Shown: positions 57,164 to 64,000 of the stretch, one piece after another | Layout of the letters: every line of letters begins with the position of its first letter | Position numbering within the stretch: position 1 is the first letter of the stretch | NCBI GenBank assembly: GCA_963281255.1 | Contig: OY725488.1 | Coordinates: forward strand, 2,455,986 to 2,519,985 | Reading direction: 5' to 3' | Length of the DNA stretch: 64,000 bases | DNA from: Aphrocallistes beatrix | Lineage: Eukaryota > Porifera > Hexactinellida > Sceptrulophora > Aphrocallistidae | The notes under the pieces: model-generated | The model's database searches: none | Told to the model about the DNA's origin: nothing | What the model saw: the letters and a program-made list of their open reading frames with translations, nothing else | Translations under genes and position numbers: made by a program

Positions 57164-57953
57164 CCTCTTACTTAGGTCATTTCATTAGTACTGAGCCGTT
57201 ATCTGTAGTCAAAAGTTAGTAGAATTATCCTATTTTCGATTTGTCCATTGTATAGCTCAGGAGATCAGCATTCGATTTGCATACAGAATTACTGTGATAG
57301 GACAATTATTGTGGTTCATACATCCGATGTAAGTACATCGGTTTAGGATACTGCCTTCAAACGTGATTTTTGAGTTTCCTAAGGCTGTATTTCATTTCTA
57401 AGCTAATTTAGAAAAAAAAAGATCCTTCCATTAAATTCTACATATAAAAAAGCAACATAAATATCTATTTATTTGTAGCATTATGGTTTTAGGTTGGGGA
57501 ATAAATTGTTTATGAAATGGTACACTATCACTTTTGTCCCATTTTTAGGGGAAGAAAATTGGAAAAAATCCACGCAAAGTTGCATATTTACTTTTTATCA
57601 AAGGTTATTGTACTGAACACCTCCCGTTTACTTCATTACACATATGTTCTTAATTATTTGACCTTGTAATGATCTTATTCCACGAATTCAAAAAATATAT
57701 CACCAAATTCATTTTTAAGCAATTTTCAATGGGGAGATTCCAATTTTTCAACAGTCACCTAAACCATGTATATAAATCGAACGTACCAATCACCATAATT
57801 GTTCTATCGCAACAATCCTATATGCATTTCGAAAGCTGATTCCATGAGCTATACAATGGACAAATAGAAAATGGTATATTTTCACTAACTTCTGAATACA
57901 GATCACGGCTCACTACTGAAATGACCTATTGAAATGACCTAAGTATCTACCGA
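57164..57953. repeat. Fold-back element, about 790 bp
   Basis: Left arm 57164-57320 (ACTTAGGTCATTTCATTAGT, TTTGTCCATTGTATAGCTCA) pairs with the inverse arm 57770-57953 (TGAGCTATACAATGGACAAA, GAAATGACCTAAGT). AGGTCATTTCA is doubled at the right end. The central loop of about 450 bp has no ORF. Superfamily unknown. Confidence 0.6.
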
Positions 57954-58739
57954 GAAGGAATCAAGTAAATATTAACTTTTATCGATCACTTTACAAAGTG
58001 GGTAGAAACCCACCAGCTCTGATCAAAAGAAGCGAATGAAGTGGCTTAGTGGGGGTAAATATAATCAGACCCCAGAGTAGTAGTAATATATTATTTTGTC
58101 GAATTAATGTTTGGATAATACACTACTAGATATTGTGTCAAAATATATTTTCTCTTTGATTACATAAAGCAAACATGCACTGAACCAGGATATCCTTTGG
58201 GAGGGGCTATAAACTGTGGCTACAAACAAAGGGTCAACGAATGTAGCAAGCTTTCAGTGGGGTTTGAGAGCTTGCCTTCAGATTTTCTTGAATATTACAA
58301 CAGTCAGACAAAGGATACCTAGATCATAGCTCCGAGAGAAAATATTTTACCAAACTACCTGCATTTTATCGAGATGAGTTCAGAAAGGTTCCAAAAGATA
58401 AAGTAATAATTGATCAAAATTTCCACATCTCCACTGTATTATGACCGATGTGAAATCATAGAGCGCTTATTTCTACAACTTTTCAGGTAATCAATTTGGA
58501 ACGGAAATTAGTATTTTATGCACTATAGCAAATGAAAGTGAGGTTCAAGATGAATGCTTCTAGTCGTGTTTCATCACAAAAAGAAGCTCCAGACGTCTAA
58601 TCATGAAGCCAAATTCAATTGATTCATATTATTGGTACTAATGATCCTACTCGTAACTTTACCTTCATGTATTAAGTATTAAATCAGATTATACTAGTAT
58701 TATATATTACTTAAGTATATTATCCAAACTTATACATTT

Positions 58740-59180
58740 AAATGAAGATGAAAAGTACGTACTTTCGTCTTACTACAGTTCAGGTTGAAAAATTCCAGGA
58801 AGATTTAGACAAGGTTTTTCAACAAAAGTTCTCTGAAACGATGGCTTAGATAATATACATACTTGGCTTAGCTATTAAAATAGCGAAGGAAAAGAAGGTG
58901 GTAGGTGAATGTTATGCGTGTTATTTCTAACAGAAAATGGAATAAAAACACAAAAATCATTGTAAGAACGTTTCAGGAGGTGAATCACTTTTTGTGCATA
59001 TTAGCAGTACTTCCGATGGGTAGTTGTGAAGCTAAGTGGTCATTCTTTTGCTTGAGACATAATACATACTTGGATTCAATCAACTGTGACTGAGGAGGGA
59101 CTTTAGAGTTTCGGTTTCACACTGAATCAGTGTTCCTATAAACTCAGATTATATATGTACAATAGTATCTTTGTCAAGAA
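58740..59180 (+). pseudogene. Second hAT transposase relic, C-terminal part
   Basis: Pieces: TTVQVEKFQEDLDKVFQQKF (about 58781) and, after stops, VNHFLCILAVLPMGSCEAKW then SFFCLRHNTYLDS (58979-59085), which matches the hAT dimerisation block (LPxGSxEAERSFS.LRR..TYLRS), with the Glu-Arg changed to Lys-Trp. Several stops and a frame change. No termini found. It is unrelated in detail to the hAT at 53-55 kb. Confidence 0.55.
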
Positions 59181-59546
59181 AATATCCAAGAAAAATGCAC
59201 GAAATTTCACTCCTATTTGACATTCATATTTAAAATTAAAATAGAACATCACTTGCAATTTAAAAACATTACAATTACATGATAAATTATAGTTTTGGAG
59301 AGGAGCGGCTAGATAAACCAGCCACCTCTCTCGAATCAGCCAGTGACTAATTGGTACTTTTCATTAGAAATACATTAATAACTGCTAGAAAGGAATAGAA
59401 AATGATGAATAGCAGTATTTCTTAAAGTTAACAAAGTAAAAAAAAATTTTTTTAAGACTCCCAAAGATTGGAAAACAAGTTGGCCCAGAGGATTTTGAAA
59501 ATTTCCAATTTTTAAAATACTTTCAAAAGAGTATTTAATGTTAATA

Positions 59547-59994
59547 CAGCGGAAACAGGTTATAAGAACATCGTTGGGAATTGAAAAAAATGTTCTTATA
59601 ACCGATATGTTCTTATAACAGTATTTCGGTTATAAGAACATGTTCTTATAACCGACATAAGAAGTCAGATATTTCGGTGAACATATTTTGTTCTTTTTAT
59701 CGGCTATAAGATTGGTCCGTAACCTAATAAATAGCAGTAAGCTCGAAAAAGTAAGTGAGGTAGAAGATGCAGGAGTCAGAAACTACAAAATTGGTTGTGT
59801 ATGAATGAAAAAATGAGAACTTGACTACTAATAGTTCTAGATTATTGATAGAATGTTCTTATAACCGATATTAGATGTTCTTATAACCGGTTCTGTTTGA
59901 ATAGTAATGAATAGAAAAGAATCCGTTCCCAAATAAATGGTTCTTATAACCGACATGTTCTTATAACCGGTGTTCTTATAACCGATATCCACTG
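59547..59994. mobile_element. Rep-C MITE built from an iterated 14-bp motif, 448 bp
   Basis: TA, CAGCGGAAACAGGTTATAAG... and ...TTCTTATAACCGATATCCACTG, TA. TGTTCTTATAACCG occurs at least seven times, plus inverse GGTTATAAGAACA copies (for example 59563, 59630, 59643, 59852, 59875, 59954 and 59970). It is the richest array of the terminal motif among the Rep-C elements here. Confidence 0.8.
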
Positions 59995-60027
59995 TATTTA
60001 TTTAAACAGAGTATTTTAAAACTAGAA

Positions 60028-62262
60028 AATGCACGTTGTCGGTTTGGAACTTGATAACTATGTCATTCGCTCCACCCAAAGGTTGTTTGAAGTGCAATTT
60101 TTGGAAAGTTATCAACCTATTGAGGTATGCATAACTGAACAAGTTTCGAAGAAATCGTGATTATCTAGACGCAAATTATCGAGATAAAGTTGCATCTTAT
60201 TGAGCAGATTTCATATAGGAAAGAATGAATATGAACCTATTCGACATAAATTCAATATTCTCAAATCGACCAGAGATTCTTATAGAAAGGTAAAGAAATT
60301 GGAAGAATGGGAGAACAATACAAATTTTTCGATACCATCAGCACATCCCACAAAGAAGCGAATTCTGGCGGAAAAGGTCATCATTGAATCTGATCTATCA
60401 ATGGAAACAAAAAAGCCTTTATCTCAATTAACCTTAAAAGCCTTATGGGGAAGGATTAATCCGCTTTTAAATTTAATCGACTCTTTCGCTGTCAAAGAAG
60501 AAGTTGTTCCGAAAATAATTGTTACCTAAGCTCTAATGCCCATCCATATCTAATTTTTTAAAAGATTTAGTTACTTCTAGTGTTTGCAAACAAAACATAG
60601 CCAAGGGGTCATTTGCAAATGAAATCAATCCCATGCCTATTGATAAGTTAGCATTCATTGATAAGTCAGCATTCATTGATAAGTCAGCATTCAAGAAAAT
60701 ATACCAACTTTGAACATCTTCGTAAATCAGAAAACATCATATTCCCATCCTATTCTAAACTAGCACAATATCGCCATAATGTCAGTCTAACTAATGAGTT
60801 AGTATTCGTGCATAATGAGATTAATGTAGCGATCGGCATTGCGGTATCTCATAAAAGCATCCTACATAATAGTTTAATACGCATGTTCGAAACACTGCCT
60901 CCACTTTCGGATTCCCAATATCCTTTAACCATCAAAATTGCCGACGGTCTTGATGGTTCAGGGTGTCATCAAATTTACAATCAATATGAATTAAACTCAA
61001 CATCCAGCACAAAAAACTACATCCTATCCTATTCGCGCTTAAATTACTCTCCATTTTGGATTCAGATAACAGTCAAGTGTGGATAAATAATATCCCGAAT
61101 TCACAATTTAGAGTTAGGCCTGTTCTATCAGCGGTCCAGAAAGAGTCTATCGATAACGCCAAGTTCATTATGGAAATATCATCAACCCAGAAGTGAATAC
61201 CATTGAACAATTGGGTTTACAGTTCCCACAAGGTTACGTCCATGTAAAAATCATTCGTAGCATGCTCGATGGGAAAATGAGTGGGATTTTAAGTGGTGCT
61301 GGAGGTGCGCACCGTCAATTATGTACGGTAAGCATCAAAGACCTTAAAGACATCGAAATGCTTAGGGCTGGATTTCCGATTAACAGATATTTTTCTGACG
61401 CATGGGAACTGTTTGGATACGTTGACAAAGATGAGTACCTTAGCCTTACTTCTAGCGAAAGGTTGGGAATAACGCACGAACCAATTTCAGAAATAAGCAT
61501 CATGGCTGCTTCACCGCTTCACAGCTATACATGTGTTTTTCGATTATATATGCTATTAATATATCATTTACAAGCTGGAAGATCGATATGGTCACCAACA
61601 TCGAAACATACTGAGATTTCGAGAAGATTTTGCAGTGAATTCCTTTTTGAGAAAGGATTGATCAACATTCGAGTGATGGTGGAACAAACAACCGAAAGTG
61701 TCGCTAGACAGTGTTTTTTAAATAAAAACAATTTCATATTCCATGCATCCACACTTATTCCAGCGAAATTAGAGTTGAGCTGGGTCTCATTCAAAATAAT
61801 CTCCCGGCAAATTTTAAGGATTTACAACAGCAGCCACGGAATCGATACTGAGAAATTGGAAACTCTAGCCAAAGAAACTCACGAAATCATTCTTACCACC
61901 TTTCCATGGGCCAGCATAACACCTCTACACAAGCTACTAGCCCAATGTGTTGAATTGATACAGGACTGTAACAATGGCTACGGTTTAAAGGAATATTCAG
62001 AAGAAGGCTTGTCATTAGCTAATTCGACGATTCAGAGAGCATCTCTCCCGAAGAAATTCATTCACATCTAACATCAAAGATGTATTTATACGTCTTCTTA
62101 GCCAGAGAGACCAGACCCTTCAGCTACCGAAGAACTTTAGTTTGTAAGCATTGTGGTCAAATAGGAAATATCAGGAATATGCAATGTAAAGGTAACCGAG
62201 TGCAATCTTTAGAACAGGAAAAACTAGTTGAATCTCTCATGCTCCAAATTATTAATATTTAA
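60028..62262 (+). pseudogene. RAG1/Transib-like DDE transposase relic
   Basis: Coding blocks run through changing frames: 60028-60159; 60190-60529; 60658-61065; about 61050-61185; 61188-62071; 62073-62262. They follow the order of the RAG1 catalytic core. First Asp: KIADGLDGSGCHQIYNQ (about 60945), compare RAG1 D600. Second: SMLDGKMSGILSGAGG (about 61265), with a Cys 18 residues later, compare D708 and C727 (19 apart); the partner Cys is Ser here. Near the end PLHKLLAQCVELIQD compares with the zinc His pair H937/H942 (second His is Gln). YSEEGLSLAN compares with SEGNE bearing E962. A CKHCGQIGNIRNMQC-type Cys tail closes the protein. At least five frameshifts make it inactive. Transib, RAG-like and Chapaev-type families cannot be separated here. 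No RSS-like ends or 5-bp duplication found. Confidence 0.65.
60636..60693 (+). repeat. 18-bp tandem repeat (3 copies) in the RAG1-like relic
   Basis: ATTGATAAGTCAGCATTC is repeated three times (the first with one change), filling the break between the N-terminal and core blocks. Confidence 0.7.
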
Positions 62263-62488
62263 CTCAGTATAAAACCTTAGTATGGCACTTATAAGTCGTA
62301 ATTTAGTTAAATAACTCTTAACTCTGAAGCCATACAAGTATTTTGAGTTCACTAATTAATTACTAGGTATGAATAACCCAGAGGTAAATAATAGATTTTA
62401 TAGGTCTATCTGGTCAGGAAATAGCAACTCCCTATGAATGGCTCAAATAAACCACTGTGCAATGAATCATAGTATATATATATATATA

Positions 62489-62780
62489 CACTAAGCGAAC
62501 AAAACTATTTCAACACTTGATTCTTTCCCAAACAAATAATACTGAATCGGATTTTTGTTCACAAAGGACAATACGTTCAAATTCAAAGAGATACTAAAAT
62601 CTGATTTCAGATTCGAATTAGTAGTAATAGTTGAACATAACTAATAAATTAATCAACTCAATGAACAATCTTATCAGCCTGAGTCACCATAGGTAATTTA
62701 CTGCCATCATGTATAGTGGTCAAAATGGGTGTATGTGGCATAAGGTGGCACTGATTGAGAATTACAAAAAGTTCCCAGTT
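62489..62780. mobile_element. Rep-B MITE, truncated
   Basis: Starts CACTAAGCGAACAAAACTAT after a TA run. The family centre GTGTATGTGGCATAAGGTGG is present at about 62725. The right half is replaced by Rep-A copy 20. Confidence 0.6.
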
Positions 62781-62782
62781 TA

Positions 62783-63232
62783 GTTTAACTTTGTGTCCGC
62801 TGGAGGCACCATTTGAGCGGCTAGGTACATATAGATTAATTACGGGGTAGATAACATCTCTAAAAACTAAGTACTTCTGTCTGACTTAGTGTTATAATCG
62901 ATATCACACGAAAAATCAAAAATCACTTTTTAATGCATAATGATGACGTCATAACAGAGATGAGTAATCATTTTTTGATGTTTGCTGTGATATTAGTGAA
63001 AAATTTTAATATACATAGTCTATAAAAATTTCAGCCCTCTATCACCTAAAATGGCTGATTTAAAGTCGAAAACAGAAATTTCAAAAAATAAAATAGGTGA
63101 CAATGACGTCATAATTCAATGATGAGTCGACATTCATTCAAGTCAGAACCTAGTGGAGCCATAGCCAAAAGACCCGCAAATGCCAAAAATGACCCTTCTG
63201 TACCAGGCAATTTTTCAATCAATTCGTTACAT
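62783..63232 (-). repeat. Rep-A copy 20
   Basis: Inverse orientation, from AACTTTGTGTCCGCTGGAGG to CAATTCGTTACATATATATG. Two TGACGTCA sites present; the GC-rich terminal part is missing. Confidence 0.7.
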
Positions 63233-63253
63233 ATATATGTATAGTATTAGTAG

Positions 63254-63717
63254 TATATCCTTATTATTAAAACTCGATTAATGTGTATGTGTGTATGTGT
63301 GTATATATCTATCTATCTGTACGAATTGATTGAAGAAACTGCCAAGTACAGAAAGCTGATTTTTTGGCAACTGGGGGTCTTTTGATTATGGCTCCACTAA
63401 GTTCTGAGCTCAGAGTAAAATGTCGACTCATCATGGAATTATGACATCATTGTCACATTTTTAAAAGTTAAGCAATACAGTTATTCGAGCATAACTCAGC
63501 CATTATAGGAGATAGAAGGCTGAAATTTTAATGGAATCTGTATACTAACATACCTCACATATGATGCAACTATAATAAAAAATGATGACTCATCACTTTG
63601 TTATGACGTCATCATTACTCATCAAAATTTTAAAATTTGATAAATTTGGTGATTTTTCGTGCGATATAGATTATAACAGTTGGACAGACGTATTTAGAGA
63701 TGTTATCTCCCTTATAT
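63254..63717 (+). repeat. Rep-A copy 21, cut by another element
   Basis: TATCCTTATTATTAAAACTC, CTGTACGAATTGATTGAAG, both modules (the first TTATGACATCA, the second intact), to GATGTTATCTCCCTTATA. Confidence 0.75.
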
Positions 63718-64000
63718 AGGGTGTCTCAAAAGTTCTGCAACAACCAATTTTACTTTGTTAATTTGACTAAGATCACTTGATTGTATTCCAAATTAGCCTC
63801 CATAGATGAAATCTAACACCCTTCTAGCATAGAAATGAGCGCAACTCATTACGCAAAAAACATTTCTTATAAAATTTTAAATAATTACATACCATTTACT
63901 CCAAAATTTAGAGCTCAAAAGTGTCAAGTTTGAAGATCACTATTTTTCTGATGAAATATTACATTAATCACTTTTATATTCTGTAATTGATTCATAATAC
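63718..64000. mobile_element. Start of a mariner/Tc1-type element, cut by window end
   Basis: TATA then GGGTGTCTCAAAAGTTCTGC resembles the AGGGTGTCTCA-type ends of mariner-like elements. It breaks Rep-A copy 21 in its CTCCCTTATA segment. The rest lies outside the window. No coding seen in the 280 bp available. Confidence 0.45.

Noticed and set aside
59547-59994. CRISPR-like array
   Set aside because: Units are in both orientations with irregular short spacing and sit between TA-flanked inverted ends, so this is a MITE.
1-64000. tRNA, rRNA or snRNA genes
   Set aside because: I looked for A/B-box and cloverleaf patterns by eye and found none I could support; a covariance-model search would be decisive.

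Overview
This is eukaryotic, AT-rich, intron- and repeat-dominated DNA from a metazoan. Codon use, THAP/P-element, Tc1/mariner, hAT and CR1-type elements, and a Fusilli/ESRP-type RNA-binding gene fit an arthropod-like invertebrate. I suspect a crustacean such as a copepod, but that is a weak inference. There are no operons, bacterial signals, CRISPR arrays, rRNAs or tRNAs that I can support.

Host gene: two exons on the minus strand (49394..49696 and 6746..7135) encode the second and third quasi-RRM of an ESRP/Fusilli-type splicing regulator. Both exons begin inside an Arg codon just before Tyr-Ile-Glu, and both end inside an Arg codon, so each exon is one RRM module in the same phase. They are separated by an intron of about 42.3 kb, and nearly everything else in the window lies in that intron or in the flanking introns.

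Region by region: 0-5.6 kb holds a four-level nest (Rep-A repeat, mariner, P element, two MITEs). 5.6-8 kb holds a fold-back element, the RRM3 exon and a P-like non-autonomous element. 9-18.5 kb is a cluster of Rep-A repeats with a CR1/L2-like retrotransposon (12.1-14.7 kb) and small MITEs. 18.7-35 kb is mostly non-coding with three copies of a long degenerate repeat (Rep-D), a hAT MITE nested in a Tc1-type MITE at 28 kb, and P-like pieces. 36-40.8 kb has a microRNA-like hairpin, Rep-A copies and a second CR1-like relic. 41.2-46.8 kb is a roughly 2.1-kb transposon with about 700-bp inverted repeats and an unrecognised DDE-like core, split by a mariner, a nearly intact Tc1-like element, a Rep-A piece and a MITE; its two arms preserve the empty target sites. 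52.6-55.7 kb is a hAT element with a perfect 8-bp target duplication, next to a BEL/Pao scrap and a third mariner. 57-59.3 kb has a fold-back element and a second hAT relic. 59.5-62.3 kb has a MITE made of an iterated motif, followed by a frameshifted RAG1/Transib-like transposase relic, the most notable coding sequence here.

The transposon coding regions are nearly all broken by stops or frameshifts. The commonest sequence is Rep-A (about 20 full or partial copies). It carries two direct copies of a fixed-spacing pair of bZIP-type sites (GACTCA, then TGACGTCA), so it could spread CREB/AP-1-type sites through this locus.
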